This document shows positions 34,767 to 43,471 of a DNA stretch of 64,000 nucleotides, piece after piece (position 1 is the first letter of the stretch; each line of letters starts with the position of its first letter). A model generated the notes under the pieces. It was not told the origin of the DNA. It saw nothing but the letters and a program-made list of their open reading frames with translations, and did no database searches. The translations under genes were made by a program, and so were the position numbers. This DNA is from Pseudonocardia sp. MH-G8. Its GTDB lineage: Bacteria; Actinomycetota; Actinomycetes; Mycobacteriales; Pseudonocardiaceae. Location: NCBI RefSeq assembly GCF_002262885.1, contig NZ_NKYF01000017.1, positions 118,052-182,051 of the forward strand. The letters are read 5' to 3'.

Positions 34767-37205
34767 TCAGGCGCGGATGCGACCGCCCTTCGGGTCGTAC
34801 AACGGGCTCGCCGCCACCTCTGCGCGCTGCCACGTGCCGTCGACCTGCACGTCCAGCTCGGCACCCTCGGGGGTGTCGGCAGGAAGGTAGGCAAAGGCGA
34901 TCGAGCGGGCGACCGTGTAGCCGTAGCCGCCCGAGGTCACCTGCCCGACCACCTCGCCCGCCAGCCACACCGGCTCCCCACCCAGTGCGACGGCGCGGGG
35001 GTCGTCGAGCACGAGGCAGGCCAACGTCCGGGCGACCCCCTGCGCCCGGGCCGCGTGCAACGCCTCGTGCCCGACGAACCCCCCGTCCCGGCGGACCGCG
35101 AAGGCGAGGCCCGCCTCGTCCGGGGTGGTCTCCGGGCCGATGTCGGCCCCCCACACCCGGTAGCCCTTCTCCAGCCGCAGGCTCTCGATCGCCCGGTAAC
35201 CGCCGGGCCGGGCGCCGGTCCCCACGAGCGTGCGCCAGAGCGCGGCGCCGTACTCGGTCGAGCAGTAGAGCTCCCAGCCCAGCTCACCCACGAACGTCAC
35301 GCGCGCGGCCCGCACGGGAACGTCCCCGACGGTCGTCTCCTGCATCGAGCCGAACGGGAAGTCGGTGTTCTCGAGCGACGCCGGCGTGAGCGGGGCGAGG
35401 AGCTCACGCGCCTGCGGCCCCCACATGCCGAAGCACGCCTCCGAGCCGGTGACGTCGGCCAGCCGCACGGACGCACCGGTCAGGCGGGCCTGGCGGTGCA
35501 GCCAGCCGAGGTCGTGCCGGCCGAACGCGGTGCCGGTGACGACGAGGAACTCGTCCTCGGCGAGCCGGGTCAGCGTCACGTCCATCTCGATGCCGCCGCG
35601 CTCGTTGAGCGCCTGGGTGTACACGACCGCTCCCGGCGGCCGCCCGACGCGGCCGCTGAACACGTGTGCGCAGAACGTCGCCGCGTCCGGGCCGCTGATC
35701 GAGATCTTCGCGAACGAGCTCTCGTCGAACAGGCCCGCCGACTCCCGCACCGCCCGGTGCTCGGTCTCCACGCACGGCGACCACAGCCGGCCCGCCCAAC
35801 CCCGCGGCCGGAGCTCCTCCGAGCCCGGCTCCGAGTAGTGGTTCACCCGCTCCCAGCCGGCCTTCTCCCCGAAGACGGCGCCGTGCGCGGCGTGCCACGG
35901 GTAGGCGGGCGAGGTGCGCAGCGGCCGCCCCGCCTCCCGCTCGGCGGACGGGTAGCGGATGTCGTAGTAGCTCTCGTAGTTCTCGACGGTGCGCGCGAGC
36001 GTGTAGCCGGGAGAGCGGTAGTGCCGGCCGAAGCGGCGCACGTCCATGTGCCAGAGGTCCATGCCGGGGTCGCCGTCGAGGATCCAGTCGGCCATCACGC
36101 GCCCGATGCCGCCTGCCCCGGCGATGCCGTGCGCGCAGAACCCGGCGGCGACGAAGAACCCGGCCACCTCGGTCTCGCCCAGGCAGAACTCGTTGTCCGG
36201 GGTGAACGCCTCGGGCCCGTTGATCATGCTGGTCACCCCGGTGTCGGCGAGCAGCGGCACGCGGACCTGCGAGTTCTCGACGATCTCGGTGAACCGGTCC
36301 CAGTCCGGCGGGAGCAGCTTGCCGTTGAAGTCGGCGGGAACGGCGTCGTAGGAGCGCGGCGTGGCCGTCCAGGGCAGGGAGTCGCGCTCGTAGCCGCCCA
36401 TGACGAGGCCGTCGACCTCCTGGCGGTAGTAGACGAGCAGGTCCGGGTCGCGCAACGACGGCAGCGGCCGGCCCTGCGGGAGCGACCCCGCAGGCAGCGG
36501 CTGCGTGACGACGTACTGGTGCGACATCGGCACGACCGGGATCCGGACGCCGGCCAGCCGCGCGATCTCCGCGGCGAACATGCCGCCGCAGTCCACGACG
36601 ATCTCGCACTCGACATCGCCGCGGTCCGTGCGCACGCCGTTGACCTGGCCATTTGCGGTGTTGATCGCGATGACACGGGTTCGTTGTGCGATCGTGACCC
36701 CCTGTGCCCGTGCCCCCGCCGCGAGGGCGTAGCACAGGCGCGAGGGGTCCACGTGACCGTCCGTGGGCGTGTACGCCGCACCGAGTACCCCATCCGTGTT
36801 CATCAGGGGAAACAGGGCTTTGGCCTCCCCCGCGGAGATCAACTCGAGGGGGAGTCCGGAGCGGGCGGCCCACCCGGCCTGGCGCCGGATCTCCTCCAAC
36901 CGCTCCGGCGAGGACGCGAGTCGCAGCGAGCCGGACTCGACCCAGCCCGGCGCCTGGTCGGTGTCGGCCTCGAGCTTGCGGTACAGGTCGGCCGAATAGA
37001 CGTTCATCCTGGTCAGAGCCGGGTCGGAGCGCAGCTGACCGACCAGCCCTGCCGAGTGGAAGGTGGAGCCGCTGGTCAGCTCGGAGCGCTCCAGCAGCAG
37101 GACATCCCGCTCACCACGCTCGGCGAGGTGGTAGGCGACACTGGCGCCGCCCACCCCCCCACCGACGATCACGATGCGGGCACGGGAGGGCAACGCGACG
37201 GCCAT
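34767..37205 (-). CDS. FAD-dependent demethylase/oxidase with GcvT domain (dimethylglycine dehydrogenase type)
   Basis: 812 residues. The N-terminal half is a DAO-type FAD oxidoreductase (dinucleotide motif VIVGGGVGGASVAYHL at about 11-26; STFHSAGLVGQLR; GIAGAGGIGRVMADW). The C-terminal half is a GcvT-like folate-binding domain (SAGLFDESSFAKISISGPDA, FVGELGWELYCS, ESLRLEKGYRVWG). Such fusions oxidise N-methyl groups, as in dimethylglycine or sarcosine, passing formaldehyde equivalents to tetrahydrofolate. ATG 37205 lies seven bases after TATGGT, suggesting a leaderless start; ATG 37217 is an alternative. It diverges from the phosphotransferase-permease genes across a perfect palindromic operator. 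Substrate unproven. Confidence 0.88.
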   Translation of the reverse strand: MAVALPSRARIVIVGGGVGGASVAYHLAERGERDVLLLERSELTSGSTFHSAGLVGQLRSDPALTRMNVYSADLYRKLEADTDQAPGWVESGSLRLASSPERLEEIRRQAGWAARSGLPLELISAGEAKALFPLMNTDGVLGAAYTPTDGHVDPSRLCYALAAGARAQGVTIAQRTRVIAINTANGQVNGVRTDRGDVECEIVVDCGGMFAAEIARLAGVRIPVVPMSHQYVVTQPLPAGSLPQGRPLPSLRDPDLLVYYRQEVDGLVMGGYERDSLPWTATPRSYDAVPADFNGKLLPPDWDRFTEIVENSQVRVPLLADTGVTSMINGPEAFTPDNEFCLGETEVAGFFVAAGFCAHGIAGAGGIGRVMADWILDGDPGMDLWHMDVRRFGRHYRSPGYTLARTVENYESYYDIRYPSAEREAGRPLRTSPAYPWHAAHGAVFGEKAGWERVNHYSEPGSEELRPRGWAGRLWSPCVETEHRAVRESAGLFDESSFAKISISGPDAATFCAHVFSGRVGRPPGAVVYTQALNERGGIEMDVTLTRLAEDEFLVVTGTAFGRHDLGWLHRQARLTGASVRLADVTGSEACFGMWGPQARELLAPLTPASLENTDFPFGSMQETTVGDVPVRAARVTFVGELGWELYCSTEYGAALWRTLVGTGARPGGYRAIESLRLEKGYRVWGADIGPETTPDEAGLAFAVRRDGGFVGHEALHAARAQGVARTLACLVLDDPRAVALGGEPVWLAGEVVGQVTSGGYGYTVARSIAFAYLPADTPEGAELDVQVDGTWQRAEVAASPLYDPKGGRIRA

Positions 37206-37215
37206 GGCGCGCACC

Positions 37216-37233
37216 ATACGGTCTAGACCGTAT
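37216..37233. promoter_or_regulatory. Perfect palindromic operator ATACGGTCTAGACCGTAT
   Basis: An 18-bp perfect palindrome in the 53-bp gap between divergent genes. The core GTCTAGAC fits the HutC-subfamily GntR consensus GTMTAKAC. It overlaps the -10 (TATGGT) of the leftward flavoprotein gene and the -35 position of the rightward gene, whose -10 is TACCAT (37247-37252). One regulator could therefore control both directions. A 12-base match recurs at 42662. Confidence 0.85.
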
Positions 37234-37246
37234 TTGACGCGAGCCC

Positions 37247-37252
37247 TACCAT
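37247..37252 (+). promoter_or_regulatory. Leaderless -10 box of the phosphotransferase gene
   Basis: TACCAT six bases before GTG 37259. No separate ribosome site exists, which fits a transcript starting at the start codon. The palindromic operator occupies the -35 region. Confidence 0.5.
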
Positions 37253-37258
37253 CCCCGA

Positions 37259-38182
37259 GTGGAGTTGACCACGATAGAACTCGATCCGAGTATTGACGCC
37301 CTGCTCGACACGATTCCGTGTACAGCGCGTCACCCTCGCACCGTCGTGGACCTCCCGGGTGGGCTCACCAACCGCAACCTCAAGGTCGCGAACGCTGACG
37401 GAGTGTGTGTGGTGCGCATCCCGGCGGCCGGTCCCGGCCTGCTCGGGATCGACCGGGACGCCGAGCACGCCAACTCCGTGGCCGCCGCGGCCTCCGGTGT
37501 GGGCGCGCCCGTGCTGCACTACCGCCCCGGTGAGGGCATCGCCGTGGGGTTCCTGTCCGGTCGTGCCCTCGGCGACGCCGACCTGCACCGGCCGGACGTG
37601 CTGCACCGGGTCGCCGCCGCCTGCCGGCAGCTGCACGCGGGGCCGCGCTTCGTCAACGACTTCGACATGTTCGAGGTGCAGGCCCGCTACCGGCGCATCG
37701 TCGCCGAGCACGGGTTCCGGCTGCCGGACCGGTTCGACGAGTTCACCCCGGCCGTCGCGCGCATCCGCGAGGTCCTCGGGCCGCGCACCGACACCGTGCC
37801 GTGCAACAACGACCTGCTGGCCGAGAACCTCCTCGACGACGGCGAGCAGGTCCGGATCATCGACTACGAGTACTCCGGCAACAACGACCCCTGCTTCGAG
37901 CTGGGCAACATCTGGAGCGAGGCGACACTGCCCCTCCCCCTGCTCGACGAACTCGTGACGGCCTACTACGGGCGGCCCCGCCCTCGGCAGGTCGCGCGTG
38001 CCCGGCTGTTCGCCCTGATGTCCCAGTACGGCTGGATGCTCTGGGCGTCCATCCAGAACGGCTCCAGCCCCCTCGACTTCGACTTCTGGTCGTGGGGGAT
38101 GGAGAAGTACGACCGCGCAGTCGCGGCGTTCGACGGACCCGACCTCGAGCACGTGCTCGAGGCGGCCTCCCAACCCGAGTAA
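37259..38182 (+). CDS. Choline/ethanolamine kinase-like phosphotransferase
   Basis: 307 residues of the APH/choline-kinase fold. The N-terminal lobe contains LPGGLTNRNLKV. The catalytic loop reads CNNDLLAENLL, with the usual His of HxDxxxxN replaced by Cys-Asn-Asn but the Asp and Asn kept, and the metal motif is IIDYEYSGNNDPCFELGN, typical of choline kinases. A small amino-alcohol substrate is therefore plausible. GTG 37259 is the start, probably leaderless. It precedes the amino-acid permease by 38 bp and diverges from the flavoprotein. This is a cluster enzyme; its substrate is inference. Confidence 0.82.
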   Translation: MELTTIELDPSIDALLDTIPCTARHPRTVVDLPGGLTNRNLKVANADGVCVVRIPAAGPGLLGIDRDAEHANSVAAAASGVGAPVLHYRPGEGIAVGFLSGRALGDADLHRPDVLHRVAAACRQLHAGPRFVNDFDMFEVQARYRRIVAEHGFRLPDRFDEFTPAVARIREVLGPRTDTVPCNNDLLAENLLDDGEQVRIIDYEYSGNNDPCFELGNIWSEATLPLPLLDELVTAYYGRPRPRQVARARLFALMSQYGWMLWASIQNGSSPLDFDFWSWGMEKYDRAVAAFDGPDLEHVLEAASQPE

Positions 38183-38220
38183 GACCCCCGTTTCGACTCC
38201 AGATTTCGACAAGGAGCCCC

Positions 38221-40521
38221 GTGGCTGCCACCGAGAGCGCCGAGCGCACCGAAGACGAGGCGATCCTGCATCGTCTCGGCTACGCCCAAGTGCTGTACCG
38301 CGAGATGGGCGGGTTCTCCAACTTCGCCATCTCCTTCACCATCATCTCGATCCTCGCCGGCTGCCTGACCTCGTACTACCTCGCCTTCAACAACGGCGGC
38401 CCGGTGGCGATCACCTGGGGATGGCTGCTCGTCGGGGCCTTCTGCATCCTCGTTGCGATGGCGATGGGCGAGATCGCCTCCGCGATGCCGACCGCGGGCG
38501 CGCTGTACTTCTGGGCGTCCAAGCTCGGTGGGCCGGCCTGGGGCTGGTTCACCGGCTGGTTCAACCTCGTGGGTGAGATCGCGGTCACCGCCTCCATCCA
38601 GTACGGCTCGGCCATCTTCACAACGGCTCTGCTGAACCTGTGGTTCCCGGGTCTCGGCAACGAGACCGGAACGATCTTCGTCGTCTTCACCGTGATCGCG
38701 GCGCTGCAGCTCGGGCTGAACCTGCTCAACATCAACGTCCTCGCGCTGCTGAACACGGTCTCGGCGTGGTGGCACATGGCCGGCGTGGCCGTCATCGTCC
38801 TCGTGCTGGCCGTCGTGCCCGAGACCCACCAGTCCCCCGCCTTCGTGTTCGGCGAGACGATCAACAACTCGGGCTTCTCCGACACGGCGTTCTGGTTCGT
38901 CTTCGGCATCGGCCTGCTGATGTCGCAGTACACGATCACCGGCTTCGACGCGTCGGCCCACATGAGCGAGGAGACGCGTTCGGCGTCCCGTACCGCCGCG
39001 CTGGGCATGGTCATGGCCGTTGTCGCCTCGGTGGTCTTCGGTTTCATCCTGCTGGTCGCGGTGACGTTCGCCGTTCCCGACGTGCCGGGCGTCATCGACG
39101 CGGGAGGCGACGCGGTCATCTACATCTGGACCGTGGCGCTGGGCGAGACCTGGACCCAGTTCCTGCTGCTCATCGCCGTGATCGCGCAGCTGTTCTGCGG
39201 GACCGCGTCGGTGACGGCGTCCTCGCGCATGATGTTCGCGTTCTCCCGCGACCAGGCGGTTCCGTTCTCCAACGTCTGGCGCAAGGTCGCGAGCAACCGC
39301 GCGCCCGTCAACGCGGTCACCGCGATCTGCGTCCTGTCGTGGGCGCTGATGCTCCCGACGCTGGTCAACGGCGTGCTCGGCTACGCGGTCGGTACCTCGA
39401 TCGCGGTCATCGGGCTCTACATCGCGTTCGGGCTGCCGATCATCCTGCGCATCAAGGCGGGCGACTCCTTCGAGGCGGGCGCGTGGAGCCTCGGCAACCG
39501 CTACAAGTGGATCTCGACGATCTCCGTGGTGTGGATCGGCCTGGTGTGCATCCTGTTCCTGATGCCGCTCTCCCCCGCCGGCGTGCCCTTCTCGGCGGAG
39601 TTCGACTGGGAGGCGATGAACTACGCGCCGCTCACCGTCGGCGGCGCTCTGATCCTCTTCGGCGGCTGGTACCTGATCTCGGCCCGCCACTGGTTCACCG
39701 GACCGGTTCCGGAGGGCGGCTCGCTGGCGGAGCTGCAGAGCATCGAGGACCAGCTCGCGGTGGAGGCCGCCGGGACCACCACGTCCACCACGGCAGCCGC
39801 CGGCGCGGCGACCACGGCGGGAGCTGTGGCGGTCGCGGAGAAGGCCGACGAGAAGGACGCCGCGGCTGAGAAGGACACCGAGAAGGACACCGCGGCTGAG
39901 AAGGCCGACGAGAAGGACACCGCGGCCGAGAAGGACGAGGCCGGGACCAAGACCGACGAGAAGGCCGACGCCACCGACGCCGACACCACCGACACCAAGG
40001 CCGCCGAGTCCGCGGACACCGGGACCGCGGTGGAGCCGCTGACGACGGACGAGCCGACGGTGGAGGCGAAGGCCGAGGCGAAGCCCGCAGCGGACGTCGA
40101 GCCCGTGGCACCGACCGCGGCCGACACCGGGACGGCCGAGGCGACCCCGACGGCGGTCGACCCCGGCGTCCGGGCTGCGCTCAAGGACGAGCTCAAGGAC
40201 GAGCTGAAGGCCGAGCTCAAGGAGGAGCTGAAGGCCGAGCTGCTGGCAGAGCTCACGGCGAAGGCCACGACCAACGGCCGGGCCAAGCGGACCACCAAGC
40301 CCCGCACCTCGGCCGCCGCCACGCCGAAGACCGAGGCCGCCGCCGCAACGACACCGCCGACGACACCGCCGACGACACCGCCGACGACGTCCGAGACAGC
40401 GCCCGAGGCAGCGCCGACCGCGCCCAAGCGCAGGACCACGCGCAAGGCCGCACCCAAGACCGACGGAGAGGCCGGCGCCGCTCCCGAGGCCGAGCCGGAA
40501 GCCGACACCCCGGCGAAGTAG
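38221..40521 (+). CDS. APC-family amino acid/amine permease with long charged C-terminal tail
   Basis: 766 residues. Residues 1 to about 490 are an APC transporter of the GABA/ethanolamine permease type with about 12 helices (GYAQVLYREMGGFSNFAISF, GEIASAMPTAGALYFWASKL, TGFDASAHMSEET). The remaining 270 residues are not part of the family. They are Ala/Lys/Glu/Asp/Thr-rich with imperfect repeats of EKADEKD and EKDTAAEK, then a helical KDELKDELKAELKEELKAEL stretch and a Lys/Arg/Pro/Thr-rich end resembling histone H1 tails. Family permeases normally stop at 500-530. GTG 38221 follows AAGGAG. It probably imports the substrate of this cluster. Confidence 0.9.
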   Translation: MAATESAERTEDEAILHRLGYAQVLYREMGGFSNFAISFTIISILAGCLTSYYLAFNNGGPVAITWGWLLVGAFCILVAMAMGEIASAMPTAGALYFWASKLGGPAWGWFTGWFNLVGEIAVTASIQYGSAIFTTALLNLWFPGLGNETGTIFVVFTVIAALQLGLNLLNINVLALLNTVSAWWHMAGVAVIVLVLAVVPETHQSPAFVFGETINNSGFSDTAFWFVFGIGLLMSQYTITGFDASAHMSEETRSASRTAALGMVMAVVASVVFGFILLVAVTFAVPDVPGVIDAGGDAVIYIWTVALGETWTQFLLLIAVIAQLFCGTASVTASSRMMFAFSRDQAVPFSNVWRKVASNRAPVNAVTAICVLSWALMLPTLVNGVLGYAVGTSIAVIGLYIAFGLPIILRIKAGDSFEAGAWSLGNRYKWISTISVVWIGLVCILFLMPLSPAGVPFSAEFDWEAMNYAPLTVGGALILFGGWYLISARHWFTGPVPEGGSLAELQSIEDQLAVEAAGTTTSTTAAAGAATTAGAVAVAEKADEKDAAAEKDTEKDTAAEKADEKDTAAEKDEAGTKTDEKADATDADTTDTKAAESADTGTAVEPLTTDEPTVEAKAEAKPAADVEPVAPTAADTGTAEATPTAVDPGVRAALKDELKDELKAELKEELKAELLAELTAKATTNGRAKRTTKPRTSAAATPKTEAAAATTPPTTPPTTPPTTSETAPEAAPTAPKRRTTRKAAPKTDGEAGAAPEAEPEADTPAK
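39837..39966 (+). repeat. Imperfect tandem repeats encoding EKADEKD-type units
   Basis: Within the permease tail, units of GAGAAGGCCGACGAGAAGGAC and GCGGCTGAGAAGGACACC alternate several times, giving Lys-Asp/Glu-Ala-rich protein repeats. The near-identical codons suggest expansion by slippage or unequal exchange. Confidence 0.65.
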
Positions 40522-40539
40522 ATACACGACCCCGCACGG

Positions 40540-40586
40540 CGAACGGCACTCCTGCCAGTGCAAAGCTCTGGCAGGAGTGCCGTTCG
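40540..40586. terminator. Perfect 19-bp hairpin between permease and ligase genes
   Basis: Arms 40540-40558 and 40568-40586 (CGAACGGCACTCCTGCCAG and its complement) around a 9-nt loop. It lies between two same-strand genes, just before the ribosome site of the next one, and lacks a T-run. It may end the upstream transcript or reduce read-through. Confidence 0.75.
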
Positions 40587-40611
40587 CGTGATCGCCCCCT
40601 GAGGAGTTCCC

Positions 40612-41970
40612 ATGGCCCGCACCGGCATGCTCACCCTGGAGCAGCTGCGCACCCACGTCGACGACGGATCGATCGACACCGTGCTCGTCGGGTTCACCGA
40701 CATGCAGGGCCGCCTGCAGGGCAAGCGCTGCGCGGCGCCGTACTTCCTCGACGAGGTCGTGCCGCACGCCGCGGAAGCCTGCAACTACCTGCTCGCGGTC
40801 GACGTGGACATGAACACGGTCGACGGCTTCGCGATGTCGAGCTGGGAGACCGGCTACGGCGACTTCGTGCTCGTCCCCGACATGGCAACGCTGCGGCGCG
40901 TGCCGTGGCACGAGGGCACCGCGCTGGTGCTGTGCGACCTGCGGTGGGCCGACGGCGCCCCCGTCATCGCCTCGCCACGTCAGATCCTGCGCGCCCAGCT
41001 CGACCGGCTCGCCGCGCACGGCCTCACCGCCGACGTCGGCACCGAGCTGGAGTTCATGCTGTTCGCCGACTCGTTCGACACGGCGTGGCGCAAGGCCTAC
41101 CACAACCTCGAACCGGCGAACCTCTACAACGTCGACTACTCGATGCTGGGCACCTCCCGGGTGGAGCCGCTCCTGCGGCGCATCCGCAACGGGATGGCCG
41201 GCGCCGGGATGGTCGTGGAGTCGGCGAAGGGCGAGTGCAACCTCGGCCAGCACGAGATCGCCTTCCGCTACACCGACGCGCTCGCCACCTGCGACAACCA
41301 CACGATCTACAAGACCGGGGCCAAGGAGATCGCCGACCAGGCCGGCAGCGCGCTGACCTTCATGGCGAAGTACGACGAGCGCGAGGGCAACTCGTGCCAC
41401 ATCCACATCTCGCTGCGCGGGCAGGACGGCCCGGTCTCGGCCGGGGAGGGCGAGCACGGCTTCTCCCCCCTCTTCGCGCACTTCCTGGCCGGCCAGCAGG
41501 CCTGCCTGCGGGAGCTGACCTACCTGTTCGCGCCCAACGTCAACTCCTACAAGCGCTTCGCCGAGGGCTCGTTCGCCCCGACGGCCGTGTCGTGGGGCCT
41601 GGACAACCGGACGTGCGCCCTGCGGGTGGTCGGGCACGGCCCGTCGCTGCGCGTGGAGAACCGCGTGCCCGGCGGCGACGTCAACCCCTACCTCGCGGTG
41701 GCGGCGTTGATCGCGGCCGGCCTGCACGGCATCGAGAACGAGCTGCCGCTGCAGCCCGCCTTCGCCGGCAACGCCTACCAGTCCGACGCGCCCCGCGTGC
41801 CCACCACGCTGCGGGAGGCGGCGGAGCTGTTCACCGGGTCCGAGGTCGCGAAGGCGGCGTTCGGCACCGAGGTCGTCGACCACTACGCCAACGCGGCACG
41901 CGTGGAGCTCGCCGCGTTCGAGAGCACGGTCACCGACTGGGAGCGGCGGCGTGGTTTCGAACGGCTCTGA
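40612..41970 (+). CDS. Glutamine synthetase-like gamma-glutamyl-amine ligase
   Basis: 452 residues of the GS fold. ATP/metal-site segments are visible: VGTELEFMLF, ECNLGQHEIAFRY, NSCHIHISL, and the arginine pair in NRTCALRVVGHGPSLRVENR. It lacks the adenylylation region of GlnA and matches the GlnA3/GlnA4/PuuA-like group, whose Streptomyces members glutamylate polyamines or ethanolamine. ATG 40612 has GAGGAG upstream. The next gene, a PuuD-like amidase, overlaps it by 20 bp, which fits a gamma-glutamylation pathway for amine breakdown. The amine is unknown. Confidence 0.88.
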   Translation: MARTGMLTLEQLRTHVDDGSIDTVLVGFTDMQGRLQGKRCAAPYFLDEVVPHAAEACNYLLAVDVDMNTVDGFAMSSWETGYGDFVLVPDMATLRRVPWHEGTALVLCDLRWADGAPVIASPRQILRAQLDRLAAHGLTADVGTELEFMLFADSFDTAWRKAYHNLEPANLYNVDYSMLGTSRVEPLLRRIRNGMAGAGMVVESAKGECNLGQHEIAFRYTDALATCDNHTIYKTGAKEIADQAGSALTFMAKYDEREGNSCHIHISLRGQDGPVSAGEGEHGFSPLFAHFLAGQQACLRELTYLFAPNVNSYKRFAEGSFAPTAVSWGLDNRTCALRVVGHGPSLRVENRVPGGDVNPYLAVAALIAAGLHGIENELPLQPAFAGNAYQSDAPRVPTTLREAAELFTGSEVAKAAFGTEVVDHYANAARVELAAFESTVTDWERRRGFERL

Positions 41971-42670
41971 CGGCAGGCGCCCGCTCGTCGGGCTCACGGC
42001 GTACGGGGAGCGGGCCGCGTACGGCGTGTGGGACCACGAGGCGGTCCTGCTGCCCCGCACCTACAGCGACGTCGTGGTCGCCGCGGGCGGGGTGCCGGTG
42101 CTGCTCCCGCCGGTGCCGGAGGCGGCCGCCGCCGTCGACCGGCTCGACGCGGTGGTGATCGCCGGCGGTCCGGACGTGGACGCCCGCCGCTACGGCGCGC
42201 AGCCACATCCCCGTGCCGGCGCGCCGCGCCCCGAGCGGGACGCGGCCGAGTGCGCGGTGCTGCGCCGCGCGCTCGAGCGGGGGATGCCGGTACTGGGCGT
42301 GTGCCGCGGCGCCCAGATCATGAACGTCGAGCTCGGCGGCACGCTGGTGCAGCACGTCCCGGACGCCGTGGGGCACGCGGAGCACAACCCCTCGCCCGGT
42401 GTCTTCGGCAGCGTCGCCGTGGAGCTCGAGCCGGGCAGCCGCGTCGCCGCGGCGCTCGGCCCGGCCGTGTCGGTGCTCTGCCACCACCACCAGGCGCTCG
42501 ACCGGGTGGCCGAGGGCCTCGTGGTCACCGGTCGCGCGGGCGACGGCACCGTCGAGGCCGTGGAGCACACCGGCCACCCCTTCGTCGTGGGTGTGCAGTG
42601 GCACCCGGAGCAGGACGCCACCGACGTCCGGCTGATGGCCGCGCTGGTCAGGGCAGCCGCAACGGTCTAG
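41951..42670 (+). CDS. Gamma-glutamyl-GABA hydrolase-like class I amidotransferase (PuuD type)
   Basis: 239 residues of the peptidase C26 family. The nucleophile Cys is in GVCRGAQIMN (about residue 118) and the catalytic His in VQWHPEQD. AEHNPSPG is also typical. The enzyme would remove the glutamyl group from the oxidised product made after the GS-like ligase step. The GTG start at 41951 lies inside the ligase gene, implying coupling. Its stop codon TAG is part of the second GGTCTAGACC motif. Confidence 0.9.
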   Translation: MVSNGSDGRRPLVGLTAYGERAAYGVWDHEAVLLPRTYSDVVVAAGGVPVLLPPVPEAAAAVDRLDAVVIAGGPDVDARRYGAQPHPRAGAPRPERDAAECAVLRRALERGMPVLGVCRGAQIMNVELGGTLVQHVPDAVGHAEHNPSPGVFGSVAVELEPGSRVAAALGPAVSVLCHHHQALDRVAEGLVVTGRAGDGTVEAVEHTGHPFVVGVQWHPEQDATDVRLMAALVRAAATV

Positions 42671-42673
42671 ACC
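42662..42673 (+). promoter_or_regulatory. Second ACGGTCTAGACC operator-like site, before the SDR gene
   Basis: ACGGTCTAGACC repeats 12 bases of the palindrome at 37216. It includes the PuuD stop codon and lies 8 bp upstream of TACGCT (42682-42687), a -10 placed six bases before the SDR ATG. The site would thus cover the -35 region of a leaderless SDR promoter. Confidence 0.65.
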
Positions 42674-42693
42674 TGAGGATCTACGCTCGCGGC

Positions 42694-43461
42694 ATGACGG
42701 AACGGTTCTCCGGCCGCACCGCGGTCGTGACGGGTGGCGGCAGCGGCATCGGGCTGGCCACGGTGCGCAGGCTCGCCTCCGAAGGGGCCCGCGTGGTGAT
42801 CGGCGACATCGACCCCGGTCCCGGCAAGGCCGCGGCCGACGAGGTGAGCGGGCTGTTCGTGCAGACCGACGTCACCTCGCAGGAGCAGGTCGAGGCCCTG
42901 TTCGCCGCGGCGGTCGATACCTACGGCGGCGTCGACGTCGCGTTCAACAACGCCGGCATCTCCCCGCCGGAGGACGACTCGATCCTCGACACCGGGATCG
43001 ACGTCTGGCGGAAGGTGCAGGAGGTCAACCTGACCTCGGTGTACCTGTGCTGCAAGGCCGCCATCCCCCACATGCAGCGGCAGGGCCGCGGTGCGATCGT
43101 CAACACGGCGTCGTTCGTTGCGGTGATGGGCGCCGCCACCTCCCAGATCTCCTACACCGCGTCCAAGGGCGGCGTGCTCGCGATGACCCGGGAGCTGGGT
43201 GTGCAGTTCGCGCGCGAGGGCATCCGCGTCAACGCGCTGTGCCCCGGACCGGTCGACACACCGCTGCTGCAGGAGCTGTTCGCCGCCGACCCGGAGCGCG
43301 CCCAGCGCCGCCTGGTGCACATCCCGATGGGCCGTTTCGCCAAGCCCGAGGAGATCGCCTCCACGGTGGCGTTCCTGGCGAGCGACGACGCCGGCTTCAT
43401 CACGGCGTCGACGTTCCTGGTGGACGGCGGCATCTCGGGCGCCTACGTCACCCCCCTCTGA
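42694..43461 (+). CDS. Short-chain dehydrogenase/reductase
   Basis: 255 residues, a classical SDR. NAD(P)-binding TGGGSGIG (about 12-19), NNAGIS, and the catalytic SYTASK (Tyr about 155, Lys about 159) are present. The acidic residue after the second strand (IGDID) suggests NAD preference. ATG 42694, probably leaderless. Last gene of the amine cluster; it may oxidise an alcohol or reduce an aldehyde intermediate, but the substrate is unknown. Confidence 0.9.
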   Translation: MTERFSGRTAVVTGGGSGIGLATVRRLASEGARVVIGDIDPGPGKAAADEVSGLFVQTDVTSQEQVEALFAAAVDTYGGVDVAFNNAGISPPEDDSILDTGIDVWRKVQEVNLTSVYLCCKAAIPHMQRQGRGAIVNTASFVAVMGAATSQISYTASKGGVLAMTRELGVQFAREGIRVNALCPGPVDTPLLQELFAADPERAQRRLVHIPMGRFAKPEEIASTVAFLASDDAGFITASTFLVDGGISGAYVTPL

Positions 43462-43471
43462 CCGCACCCGC

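Noticed and set aside
37216..37233. DasR (N-acetylglucosamine) operator
   Set aside because: The GGTCTAGACC core resembles the DasR site, but no amino-sugar gene is nearby and HutC-type regulators in general recognise this core.
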